Shown here: positions 52,586 through 63,147 of the stretch, piece by piece
Position numbering within the stretch: the first letter of the stretch is position 1
Layout: each line of letters starts with the position of its first letter
The notes under the pieces: model-generated
Database searches by the model: none
The model's input: the letters and a program-made list of their open reading frames with translations, nothing else
What the model was told of the DNA's origin: nothing
Made by a program: the position numbers and the translations under genes
Assembly (NCBI RefSeq): GCF_002305855.1
Contig: NZ_CP022163.1
Location: 9,305,765 to 9,369,764, forward strand
Direction: 5' to 3'
Length of the DNA: 64,000 nucleotides
Source: Melittangium boletus DSM 14713
GTDB taxonomy: Bacteria > Myxococcota > Myxococcia > Myxococcales > Myxococcaceae

Positions 52586-53788
52586 CTAGTTGGCGCAGAG
52601 CACCTTCACCTCGAGCTTCTGATCCGTCGGCCGCCGCGGGCACGAGGACTGGAAGTACAGGCGCGCGGCACGCCCCTCCTGGGCGGGCTCGTACGACAGC
52701 TCGCCCCCGGCCACGCTGCACGTCTGGGTCTGGCCGTCCTCGCGCGTCACCTGGACCTGGACGAGCCGGGCATCGGGCAGGTTCACCACCTCGATGCTCT
52801 GCGAGGAGCGGGCGAGCGAGGCGATGTTCACCAGGGTCTCCCGGTAGCTCGGGCGGCAGATGGAGTCCAGGTTCGCCAATCCCGAGTCGAACAGCTCCGC
52901 CATCTCGCGCTGGCGGTAGCCGGGCCCGTAGGACGTCGGGCAGTCGGCGTTGCGCACGAAGTTCCCATCCAGCACCTTCTCGGCGCGCTTGTCCGTCAGG
53001 CCCACGGGGCCGATGGTCGCCCACAGCACCTCGCGCGTGGCGCCCGTACCGTCCGTGAGGCTTCGGAAACGCTCATAATAGGAGCGCACCGGCGTCAGGC
53101 GCTCCGCCTGTTCGCTGCACAGGTCGTGCGAGGTGTCCAAGTCCAGGATCACCCCCGGCGGCCGCTCCGTGGAGCTGCAATCTTCCTCGTCGGAGACCAC
53201 CACCACCAGGAGCCGGGCCCCGTCGCGGAGGAAGCCCGCCGTTCCCCCCTCCCGGACGTCCGTGGAGGACAGCGGCGGCGTGAGGGCCAGCCGGACCGCC
53301 TCGAAGGGCGACTCCTGGCCGCTGCCCTTGACGCCCTGCTTCACCAGGCGGCGGAACTTCTCCAGCAGCTCGGGATCCCCCCCCTCGATGAAACGCTCGC
53401 CGGTCAGCCGACCCTGGGCGTCGGGAACGGGCTGCAGCCTCCCCCCCTGATCGTTATAGAGGGAAAACTGCTCGCGGTTGCCGACGAGCGCGTGCAGATA
53501 GACCGACGTGGTGATGACCCCCACGCGAAAGTCCTGCGCCACCCCATCGTCCTTGCGCAGTTCCTCCAGGAACGCGGGCAGCTCGGTCGCGATCGCCGCC
53601 TGCTCCTCCGTCATCGAGCCCGAATTGTCGATGACGAAGAGCAGATCCGTCTTCTGCGCCGGGATGAGGGGGGCCTCGGCCTGGCAGCGGCCGGGCAGCG
53701 TGGAGCCGGGCGCATCCACGGGCGTGGTGCACGCCATGTGGCACAGGGTGGCGGCCAGCAGCGCGCTCGTACGGAAGGAGTGAACCAT
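52586..53788 (-). CDS. Lipoprotein with von Willebrand factor A domain
   Basis: A 400-aa protein with an N-terminal signal (MVHSFRTSALLAATLCHMAC) and a likely lipidated Cys at 20. A VWA domain spans about 45-270, with MIDAS motif DNSGSM near 55 and VVVSDEEDCS near 195. Such VWA lipoproteins are numerous in myxobacteria, and this resembles those annotated only as hypothetical. It is a surface or periplasmic protein, perhaps mediating metal-dependent protein binding. The ATG at 53788 has GGAG nine bases upstream. The frame extends far beyond it only because it shadows lon. It is divergent from lon. Confidence 0.85.
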   Translation of the reverse strand: MVHSFRTSALLAATLCHMACTTPVDAPGSTLPGRCQAEAPLIPAQKTDLLFVIDNSGSMTEEQAAIATELPAFLEELRKDDGVAQDFRVGVITTSVYLHALVGNREQFSLYNDQGGRLQPVPDAQGRLTGERFIEGGDPELLEKFRRLVKQGVKGSGQESPFEAVRLALTPPLSSTDVREGGTAGFLRDGARLLVVVVSDEEDCSSTERPPGVILDLDTSHDLCSEQAERLTPVRSYYERFRSLTDGTGATREVLWATIGPVGLTDKRAEKVLDGNFVRNADCPTSYGPGYRQREMAELFDSGLANLDSICRPSYRETLVNIASLARSSQSIEVVNLPDARLVQVQVTREDGQTQTCSVAGGELSYEPAQEGRAARLYFQSSCPRRPTDQKLEVKVLCAN

Positions 53789-54043
53789 GAAATCTCCAGG
53801 GGAAGGCCGGCGAGCGTAGCGCGTGAGACGCCCGGCCAAGGGGGTTTTCCCACCGCCCGCCCCTCCGCTGAGAAGAGGACATAACCGTCCGGCAGCAGAC
53901 GACCTTGGTGAAAAGTACAGGTCTCGTTTGCCATGTCCGTTTTGATTGCTACGTTGGGACAACCCCCTCAGAAGCTCGACCACAGAATTCTTTGACCGGC
54001 CCGCAAGCAGTCCGGCCGGGTTGCAAAATCGAGGCATCCCTAC

Positions 54044-56506
<2,463 letters not shown>

Positions 56507-56536
56507 CGCGAGCCCGGAGTTGAGCCAGTCATGACA

Positions 56537-56574
56537 CGGGCGGGCTCCCACCAGGGAGCCCGCCCGTTGTCTTT
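56537..56574. terminator. Bidirectional hairpin terminator
   Basis: A 13-base perfect stem (CGGGCGGGCTCCC / GGGAGCCCGCCCG) with a 4-base loop ACCA at 56550-56553, followed on the plus strand by TTGTCTTT. It lies 31 bases after the lon stop and 20 bases beyond the stop of the convergent methyltransferase gene. It can therefore end transcription from both sides. Confidence 0.85.
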
Positions 56575-56585
56575 CCAGGGTGCGC

Positions 56586-57443
56586 TCAGGCCGCGGCGAG
56601 CTCGTAGATGAAGAAGCTCTGCAGGGACTTGTCCAGCTGCGGCGCCATGCAGTGCCTGGCCACCTGCCGGTAGCCATGCAGCGCCAGATCCTTCTCGACG
56701 ATCAACGGCGACAGCTTCTGCTCGTCACTGGAGCTGGTGATCAGATCGTCGTGCGTGGCGCGCAGCTCGTACAGGGCCACGTCGACGTGATCGCGCTCCA
56801 TCGCGTAGTCGATGACGTAGCGGTACCAGCGCCACAGGGCCTGCTGCCGCTGCTTCTCCAGCGTCCGGGCGGCCTCGGGAATCTCACCGCGCTTCTCATG
56901 CGCCTGGAGCTCGGCCTCGCTCGTCAACACGAAGCCCTTCACCACGCGGATGAGCTCGGCCCCCGCGATGCGCTCGGCGTCCGCGCTGCCGCAGTACTCG
57001 GGGCAGAACTCGTCGCCCAGGAGGAAGAGTCCCCCCTTCGTCAGCAGCGACCGGCCATGGGTCAGGTAGCTCTGCGGAAGGTGGTGGTGCGAGCCCCAGC
57101 TGATGAGGATGTCGATCGGCTCCTGGTACTCCTCGAACGGCTTGGAGAACACGCGCACGTCCGTGCCCTTGACCCGGCGCTTCAACGCCTCGAGGAGCGT
57201 CGCATCCGTCTCATGGGCGACGACATCGGCCCGGGGGTGGAGCCGGGAGAGCTGCCACGCCAGGTACCCACTGCCGCAGCCCACGTTGAAGATGCGCGGC
57301 GGGCGTCCCAGCTCGCGGCAGAAGGCCTCCACGCGCGCCAACATGCAAGCGTCGCCCTCGGCGATCTGGGGATGCCCGGAGCGCATGCGCAAGGTGATGT
57401 CCGACTGCGCCTCCTCGGGCGGTGCGACGAGCTGCCCACTCAC
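56586..57443 (-). CDS. SAM-dependent methyltransferase (class I)
   Basis: A 285-aa methyltransferase. Motif I is NVGCGSGYLAWQLS near residue 55, followed by the acidic VAHETDATLLEAL segment. The C-terminal half is helical with several Trp/Tyr residues (ALWRWYRYVIDYAM). It has no N-terminal wHTH domain, unlike the methyltransferase at 63148. The GTG start overlaps the halogenase stop (GTGA), with AAGGAGGAGG just upstream. I infer that it methylates an O, N or C atom of the product made by this prenyltransferase/halogenase gene set. It is the last gene of that unit; its 3' end faces the terminator at 56537. Confidence 0.82.
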   Translation of the reverse strand: MSGQLVAPPEEAQSDITLRMRSGHPQIAEGDACMLARVEAFCRELGRPPRIFNVGCGSGYLAWQLSRLHPRADVVAHETDATLLEALKRRVKGTDVRVFSKPFEEYQEPIDILISWGSHHHLPQSYLTHGRSLLTKGGLFLLGDEFCPEYCGSADAERIAGAELIRVVKGFVLTSEAELQAHEKRGEIPEAARTLEKQRQQALWRWYRYVIDYAMERDHVDVALYELRATHDDLITSSSDEQKLSPLIVEKDLALHGYRQVARHCMAPQLDKSLQSFFIYELAAA

Positions 57444-58948
57444 AACCGCACCTCCTCCTTCTTGACGTTGACGATGGACGACGCCTCCACGGTCGCCACG
57501 AAGCGTCCCAGTCCGAAGCGGGGCTTGAGGACGACGTACAGGCCGTCGATCGCGCCTTCCGGCGTCATCACCGGGATGCCCTCCACGCCGTCGAAGAAGC
57601 GGGCGTTGTCCTGCGCGCGGCCCTTGATCTCCTCCGAGCCCGAGGCCAGCGTCGACTTGTCCTTGCGCAGCGTCAGGTTCTCGGTGACCCGGCGCGACAT
57701 CTCTCCGATGAGGTGGCTCGTGGCCTGCTCGGCGCTCGACAGGTCCTCCAGGCCGGACACCAGGTTGAGGAAGGCCTGCTTGAGGCGCGACGGATCCTTC
57801 TCGTACTGGCTGAGCCGCTCCGCCTCCTTGAAGTAGTTATCCTTGCCGCAGCGCTGGTCGTAGAACACCGACACGAAGACGAGGAAGCGCAGGTAGGCCT
57901 GGCGGTAGCTCTTCTCGAAGAACGACTGGGCCTCCTGCTCGCTGACCTCGCCGCTCACCACGCTCGTGATGGCCGCGGCGGACAGCATGGCGCTCAGCAT
58001 CGCCAGGTGCACGCCCGTCGACAGGAGCGGATCCAGGAAGCACGCCGCGTCACCGCACAGGAAGTAGCCGGGTCCGCAGAAGCTCTCCGCCGCGTACGAG
58101 TAGTCCGACTCCGTCTTCAGCCCGGTGACGAGCTTCGCCCCGGAGCAGACCCGCTGGATGAGCGGGCACGAGGCGATGGCGTCCTCGTAGATCTTGGCCG
58201 TGTCGGCCTCGCGCTTCTGCGCCTGGAAGGAGTCCTTGTGGACGACGACGCCCACGCTCGTCTTCCCTCCGCTCATGGGAATGGCCCAGATCCAGCCATC
58301 CGGGATGGACCCGACGGCGATCGCGCCATCCCGGTAGTCCGCGCCCTTCTGCGTGCCCTCCCAGTAGCCCCACACGGCGATGTTCTGGAACACCTTGTGG
58401 AACTGACGATTGCGCAGGTAGCGCGTCGACATCACGCCATGCCGGCCCGAGGCGTCGATCAGGTAGTCGAAGGAGATCTCCCCCGTCTGGCTCTCATCCC
58501 CGTGCACGGCCCAGACCGCCTTGACGGGACGGCCCTCCGCGTTGTTCTCGATGGACTTGACCTCCACGCCCTCGAAAACCCGGACGCCCTGCTCTTCCGA
58601 GTGCCGCAGGAGCAATTCGTCGAACTCCGACCGGTCCACCTGGAAGCTGTAGGTGTGCTGGCCCTGGAGCTCGCCGAAGTCGAGGCTCCACTTCTCACGG
58701 CCCCACTCCAGGTAGGCGCCCGGCTTCTTGACGAACCCCTTCGCCTCGATCTTCTGCCGGGCCCCGATGAGGTCCGCGATCTCCAGACACGACGGAAGGA
58801 GCGACTCGCCGATGTGATATCGCGGGAACATCTCGCGTTCGATGAGCGTGACCTCGACTCCGGCGCGCGCGAGGAACGACGCGGCGGTCGAGCCAGCGGG
58901 CCCACCACCAAGGACGAGGACTTTGGTCGACGCAGGGATGTTAAGCAT
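57440..58948 (-). CDS. Flavin-dependent halogenase
   Basis: A 502-aa FADH2-dependent halogenase. The FAD motif GGGPAGSTAASFLARAG is at about residues 13-29. The substrate-region motif ESLLPSCLEI follows. The WxWxIP signature is present as GWIWAIP near 217. The Fx..P..S.G motif reads FLDPLLSTG. The C-terminal domain resembles the CmlS/CndH (chondrochloren) branch, which halogenates small aliphatic or phenolic substrates, often carrier-bound; no carrier protein is seen nearby. I start at the ATG at 58948 because AAGGAG lies five bases upstream; a GTG at 58954 overlaps that site. Chlorination is the usual outcome, but bromination cannot be excluded. Confidence 0.88.
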   Translation of the reverse strand: MLNIPASTKVLVLGGGPAGSTAASFLARAGVEVTLIEREMFPRYHIGESLLPSCLEIADLIGARQKIEAKGFVKKPGAYLEWGREKWSLDFGELQGQHTYSFQVDRSEFDELLLRHSEEQGVRVFEGVEVKSIENNAEGRPVKAVWAVHGDESQTGEISFDYLIDASGRHGVMSTRYLRNRQFHKVFQNIAVWGYWEGTQKGADYRDGAIAVGSIPDGWIWAIPMSGGKTSVGVVVHKDSFQAQKREADTAKIYEDAIASCPLIQRVCSGAKLVTGLKTESDYSYAAESFCGPGYFLCGDAACFLDPLLSTGVHLAMLSAMLSAAAITSVVSGEVSEQEAQSFFEKSYRQAYLRFLVFVSVFYDQRCGKDNYFKEAERLSQYEKDPSRLKQAFLNLVSGLEDLSSAEQATSHLIGEMSRRVTENLTLRKDKSTLASGSEEIKGRAQDNARFFDGVEGIPVMTPEGAIDGLYVVLKPRFGLGRFVATVEASSIVNVKKEEVRL

Positions 58949-59013
58949 TGTCACTCCTTGAACTCAGGTAATCCAACCATCCGTGAAACAATCCCAACCA
59001 GAAAAGAAGCGCC

Positions 59014-60852
59014 TCAGAGTACGACCGGGCAGTCCCTGAGCCAGTGATCCAGCTGGATCACGAGATCCAACCGGGTCTTCAGGACCGCCGCCCCAAAGGG
59101 GTGATCCGGCGAGACTTCTTCCGTCGTGAGCCGGCGGACCGCCTCGCGATCCAACAGCCCATGCACGGGCGACTGGTTGTCATTGACGATGTCGGCCACG
59201 CGCGCGCGGATCCCCTTCACATACGAGGGATCATGCAGGCTGGGGTACGCCGTCTTCCGGCGGGCGATGACGTCTTCCGGCAACAGATGGGACATGGCCT
59301 GGCGCAGGAGGCCCTTTTCCAGGTTCCCGGCGAACTTCATCGCGGGAGGCACGTTCCACATGTACTCGACCAACTGGTGATCACACAGCGGAACACGCAC
59401 CTCCAGCGAGGCCGCCATGCTGATCCGATCCATGCGATCCAGCATGTACCGGAGGAAATGGTTGATGTTCAGGTAGAACATCTCCCGGACGCGCGCGTCG
59501 TGCGGAGACTCACCGGGCAGCTTCGGCACCTCGTTCAAGGTGCTCTGGTAGGTGTCCGCGAGGTACTCCTCGGCACGGACCTTCTTCGCGATGTCCGGCG
59601 CCAGGAGCGGCACGCCCAGGTTCTGGGCATGCGCCAGCCAGGGGAACGCGTTCAGGTTCAGGATCTGGGGCACGTAGAACCACGGGTGCCCACCGAAGAT
59701 CTCGTCACCCGCCTCGCCCGACAACACCACCGTCGCGCCCGCCTGCTTCATCTTCCGGAACAGCAGGAGGGCGGAAATCTCCTTCTCACCGGAGACGGGG
59801 AGATCCCGGGCGCTCAGCGGCTCGTGGATGTGGCCGAGCAGATCCTCCGCCCCGAGCGTCACCGTGCGGTGATTCGTTCCGCAGATCTCGCTCACGCGCT
59901 TGGCCCAGGGCGTGTCCAGATCCCGGTGCATGAGGTCCGCCCTGAAATGCCGGGCCTCGTCGACGAAATCCACCGTGAAGGTGTCCAGCGCGGAGTTCTT
60001 GGTCGCGCGGTACTCCTTCGCCGCGATCGCCGTCACTCCGCTCGAGTCCAATCCGCCGGAGAGCATGGAGCAGACGTTCATGTCCGTCACCATCTGGCGG
60101 GTGACCACGTCCTCGAGCATCCCGCGGACCCGGCGCAACGTCGTCTCCGCGTCGTCCGTGTGCTCACGGCTCTCCAGCTTCCAGTACCGGCTGATCTTCA
60201 GCCCCTTGCGGCTGTACACCGCGAAGTGGCCGGGGCGGATCTCCTGGATGCCCCGGTAGACGCTCGCGCCCTGGGTCCGGACGAACCCGACCGTGAGCGC
60301 CTGCGCCAGGCCCTCGGCGCCCAGCTCGCGCTTGACCAGGGGGTTCTTGAAGAGCGCCTTCTCCTCCGAGCCAAACAGGAGCGCGCTGCCACGCTCGGCG
60401 TAGTACAGCGGCTTGACGCCCAGATGGTCGCGCGCGAGGAACAACTCCTGCCGCGCCTCATCCCAGATGCCGAACGCGAAGATGCCATTGAGCCGCTCGA
60501 GACAGGACGGGCCCCACTCCATGTAGGCGCGCAGCAACACTTCCGTGTCGGAGCGCGTCTCGAACGTGTGCCCCAGCGCCCGCAGGTCCCGGCTCAGATC
60601 CCGGAAGTTGTAGATCTCGCCGTTGAAGACGAGCGTATAGCTCCGCTCGCCCACGCGGCGGGTCATCGGCTGGACGCCGCCATGCGGATCGATGACGAAC
60701 AAGCGCCGGTGGGCGAGCGCCGCGCGCGGGCTGAGCCAGATGCCACTGTCGTCGGGGCCTCGCAGCTGGAGCGACTCGGCCATGCCCTGCACCATGGCCC
60801 GCTGCTCCGACAGGTTCCGCTCCCAATCCACCCAGCCGATGATTCCACACAT
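59014..60852 (-). CDS. asnB: Asparagine-synthetase-like glutamine amidotransferase
   Basis: A 612-aa protein of the AsnB type. The N-terminal nucleophile Cys2 (MCGIIGW) fixes the start; RGPDDSG and FNGEIYNF form the glutaminase pocket. The synthetase domain has the ATP-binding PP-loop SGGLDSS near 264 and GEAGDEIFGGH. All catalytic features are intact. It lies between the UbiA enzyme (43-base gap) and the halogenase (65-base gap), all on the same strand. That placement suggests a carboxyl-to-amide step in a biosynthetic pathway rather than plain asparagine supply, though a housekeeping role is possible. Confidence 0.9.
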   Translation of the reverse strand: MCGIIGWVDWERNLSEQRAMVQGMAESLQLRGPDDSGIWLSPRAALAHRRLFVIDPHGGVQPMTRRVGERSYTLVFNGEIYNFRDLSRDLRALGHTFETRSDTEVLLRAYMEWGPSCLERLNGIFAFGIWDEARQELFLARDHLGVKPLYYAERGSALLFGSEEKALFKNPLVKRELGAEGLAQALTVGFVRTQGASVYRGIQEIRPGHFAVYSRKGLKISRYWKLESREHTDDAETTLRRVRGMLEDVVTRQMVTDMNVCSMLSGGLDSSGVTAIAAKEYRATKNSALDTFTVDFVDEARHFRADLMHRDLDTPWAKRVSEICGTNHRTVTLGAEDLLGHIHEPLSARDLPVSGEKEISALLLFRKMKQAGATVVLSGEAGDEIFGGHPWFYVPQILNLNAFPWLAHAQNLGVPLLAPDIAKKVRAEEYLADTYQSTLNEVPKLPGESPHDARVREMFYLNINHFLRYMLDRMDRISMAASLEVRVPLCDHQLVEYMWNVPPAMKFAGNLEKGLLRQAMSHLLPEDVIARRKTAYPSLHDPSYVKGIRARVADIVNDNQSPVHGLLDREAVRRLTTEEVSPDHPFGAAVLKTRLDLVIQLDHWLRDCPVVL

Positions 60853-60895
60853 GATGAACGCCCACCCGTCCCTGGGATCCAGGGCTCGTCAAGAG

Positions 60896-61792
60896 TTAGA
60901 TGAAGAAACAGATCGCGGGAAACACGACGTACTCGGCGTACATGAGCTTCCAGAAGAGTTGGTAGAAGTGCCCGACGGACATCTTGTCGTCCAGGCGCAC
61001 CGCCCTGCTCTTCATCAAGAAGAACGCCAGCAAGCCCAGGTGGGTGACCAACAACAGCAAGCCCACGAGCGGAGACAGCCGGACCAGCCCCGCGACCACC
61101 AACAGCGCGTAGGAAAGGCTCACGAGGCCCACCGCGAGCTTGAACGTGAGGCTCGGCCCGAAGACGATCGCCGCCGTCTTCAGACCGTTGCGGCTGTCTC
61201 CCTCGATGTCGGGGATGTCCTTGACGAGCGCCACGGAGAACACGATGCCGAACGAGAACACCGCCAGGATCACCGCCTCGAAGGACAGGCCCGGCGCTCC
61301 CGAGAGCACGGTATTGAAATACGAGAACATGCCCAGGGGCAGGATGACCCCACGGGTGATGGCGATGATGCCCCCCGCGCCGAACGCCGTGCTCTTCAAG
61401 CGCGCCGGCGGCAGGGAGTAGAGCGAGCCATTGACCAGGTACAGCACCGCGGTGACCAGGAGGCTCATCGACTGCGTCGCCCCGATCACGAGCGAGAGGA
61501 CGGCCGCCAGGATGGTGACGACGAGGCCCTCCCGCTCCGTCATCACCCCGGCCGCGAGCGGCAGCGACGACTTGTTGATGCGATCGATCTCGATGTCGCT
61601 CAACTGGTTGACGCCATTGACATACACGTGCAGTCCGGAGGCACACACCATGGCCATCACGAACGCGAGCACATCGAACCGCATGACCCCCGCGTGGTGC
61701 ATCGCCAGGGCATAGGCGGCCACCACCTGGACCACCGTCGCCTTCGCGGGCAACGGCCGGGCAAATTTCCATAGAATCTTGGGCGTGATCAT
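60896..61792 (-). CDS. UbiA-family prenyltransferase, homogentisate-prenyltransferase-like
   Basis: A 298-aa polytopic protein with about eight or nine helices. The first Asp-rich motif is NQLSDIEIDRINK near 61; the second is KDIPDIEGDSRNG near 194. These two blocks match the homogentisate phytyl/geranylgeranyl transferase group (tocopherol and plastoquinone pathways) more closely than UbiA or MenA. It would join a prenyl diphosphate to an aromatic acceptor at the inner membrane. A chlorophyll-synthase-like or other acceptor cannot be ruled out. I start at the ATG at 61792; ten more residues upstream lack conservation. A candidate promoter lies upstream. Confidence 0.85.
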   Translation of the reverse strand: MITPKILWKFARPLPAKATVVQVVAAYALAMHHAGVMRFDVLAFVMAMVCASGLHVYVNGVNQLSDIEIDRINKSSLPLAAGVMTEREGLVVTILAAVLSLVIGATQSMSLLVTAVLYLVNGSLYSLPPARLKSTAFGAGGIIAITRGVILPLGMFSYFNTVLSGAPGLSFEAVILAVFSFGIVFSVALVKDIPDIEGDSRNGLKTAAIVFGPSLTFKLAVGLVSLSYALLVVAGLVRLSPLVGLLLLVTHLGLLAFFLMKSRAVRLDDKMSVGHFYQLFWKLMYAEYVVFPAICFFI

Positions 61793-61842
61793 CCCGTCAG
61801 CTCTCGTTCGTGGGAACCCCACACGACTCTTGCGTGTGAAAA

Positions 61843-61855
61843 TGATTTCAAATCA
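61843..61855. promoter_or_regulatory. Perfect palindrome TGATTTCAAATCA in the UbiA leader
   Basis: A 13-base perfect inverted repeat with 6-base arms around one base. It lies 50 bases upstream of the UbiA start and downstream of the candidate promoter. An adjacent weaker inverted repeat (CACACG...CGTGTG, 61820-61838) could form a hairpin in the leader. AT-rich sequence of this kind is rare in the window, so a regulator site is plausible. Confidence 0.4.
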
Positions 61856-61916
61856 AAGCACCGCGACCGCCGAATCCTCCCAACCAATTCAAGGCGGTCC
61901 GCGTTGAGCGGAAAAC

Positions 61917-61945
61917 AGTTTATCCTCTTTTTCAGAAAGCAACAA
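61917..61945 (-). promoter_or_regulatory. Candidate promoter of the UbiA-asnB-halogenase-methyltransferase unit
   Basis: On the minus strand TTGTTG (61945-61940) precedes TAAACT (61922-61917) with a 17-base spacer, within a 175-base AT-rich gap. Transcription would start near 61910, about 118 bases before the UbiA ATG. Read-through from the genes to the right is also possible. Confidence 0.45.
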
Positions 61946-61967
61946 GTCTCCTGGAAAAGAGCACGGC

Positions 61968-63137
61968 CTATGCACGCGAGATGCGCGCATAGCCATCGGA
62001 AACAGCGTTGAGCCCACGGGTGAGTTGCCTCAAGACGGGCCATGCGATCCGGTAGAAACGGCGGCTCCGTGAGTAGAGGAAGCGAGCAAGCCGGACCCGC
62101 GCGGCCAACCCCTGTCCCATCTCGCTTTCGGCCACGCGCTGGCTGTATCCCTTGAAGGAGAAATCCCCCGTGGCGAAGGCCTGGCGGACTTCTTCCGCGG
62201 CCAGGGGGCCGTATTTCATGCCCCAGGAGATTCCCTCTCCCGCCATGGGATCCACGCCCGCCGCATCTCCCACCAGGAGGATGCGCGGCACGCTGTAGGT
62301 GCCGTCGATCTCGTAGTAACGCTCCGGATGACCCTTCAGCTCGCACTCCGCCAGGGAGCGGTCCCGTGCGCTCAGGTAATCATCCAGCATCGGCACGAGC
62401 GACGCCAGCGGACGATCATGCAGGAGCCGGCTGTCGAAGATGCCCCGATTCATCATCGGGCGGCCCTCCACGAAGCTGGGAAAGTCCCAGAGATAGCCTT
62501 GCATGCCATCCGGTACGCGGCTGAAGTCGAACACGGCGCTCTGCTCCGTGAACTCGGGCGTCCGCTCGGCGACCTCCGGGGTGAGCACTTCCATCAACCT
62601 GGACACGGGCGCCGCTTGTCCCGTGGAGGGGAGATCCATCCACCGGCGAACGAGGGACTTCGAGCCATCGGCGCCGATCACGACCTTCGCGTGGAAGTCC
62701 CCCTTGGACGTGCGCAACACCAGACCCTCCGCCACCCGCTCCATCCCCAGGACGGAGGTGTCCTCCTGGATCCGCACGCCCCGCTCACGGGCGATGTCCA
62801 CGAGCCGGGCGTCGAACTCACTGCGCTGGAACACCCGGAACACGGGCGCCTTGCCTCCCGGGAAGCGCAGCGTCACATCACATCCCTCGAAGCGCAGGTG
62901 CGCCGTGCGCACGGCCATGTGGGGTGAATCGAAGCGCTCCCAGGGAATGTCCAACCACTGGAGGAGGGGATCCACCAGCGCGGTGACGCCCCCCCCGCAC
63001 AACTTCTCCCGAGGGTGGGTTCCCTTCTCGAGGACGAGGGTGCGGCCCATCAGCTCCGGCGCCAGCTTCTGAAGACTCAGGGCCGCGCTGATTCCCGCGG
63101 GCCCCGAACCGATGATCACCACGTCCACGTGTTCCAT
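61968..63137 (-). CDS. Geranylgeranyl-reductase-family FAD oxidoreductase
   Basis: A 389-aa flavoprotein. The FAD motif IIGSGPAGISAALSL is near residue 7. The segment PREKLCGGGV is the hallmark of the geranylgeranyl reductase family (ChlP/BchP and archaeal GGR). GDAAGVDPMAGEGISWGMKYG is the C-terminal FAD motif. Members saturate prenyl double bonds, though some act on other lipids. The ATG at 63137 has GAGGG nine bases upstream and lies just 10 bases after the previous stop. Next to a homogentisate-prenyltransferase-like protein it suggests reduction of the prenyl chain, as in tocopherol biosynthesis. Confidence 0.87.
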   Translation of the reverse strand: MEHVDVVIIGSGPAGISAALSLQKLAPELMGRTLVLEKGTHPREKLCGGGVTALVDPLLQWLDIPWERFDSPHMAVRTAHLRFEGCDVTLRFPGGKAPVFRVFQRSEFDARLVDIARERGVRIQEDTSVLGMERVAEGLVLRTSKGDFHAKVVIGADGSKSLVRRWMDLPSTGQAAPVSRLMEVLTPEVAERTPEFTEQSAVFDFSRVPDGMQGYLWDFPSFVEGRPMMNRGIFDSRLLHDRPLASLVPMLDDYLSARDRSLAECELKGHPERYYEIDGTYSVPRILLVGDAAGVDPMAGEGISWGMKYGPLAAEEVRQAFATGDFSFKGYSQRVAESEMGQGLAARVRLARFLYSRSRRFYRIAWPVLRQLTRGLNAVSDGYARISRA

Positions 63138-63147
63138 GCGCGTGCCC

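Noticed and set aside
53889..54043. Heat-shock (sigma32-like) promoter for lon
   Set aside because: Only loose matches such as TTGGGACAACCCCCTC and TTTGACC were found, without acceptable spacing, so no promoter is annotated.
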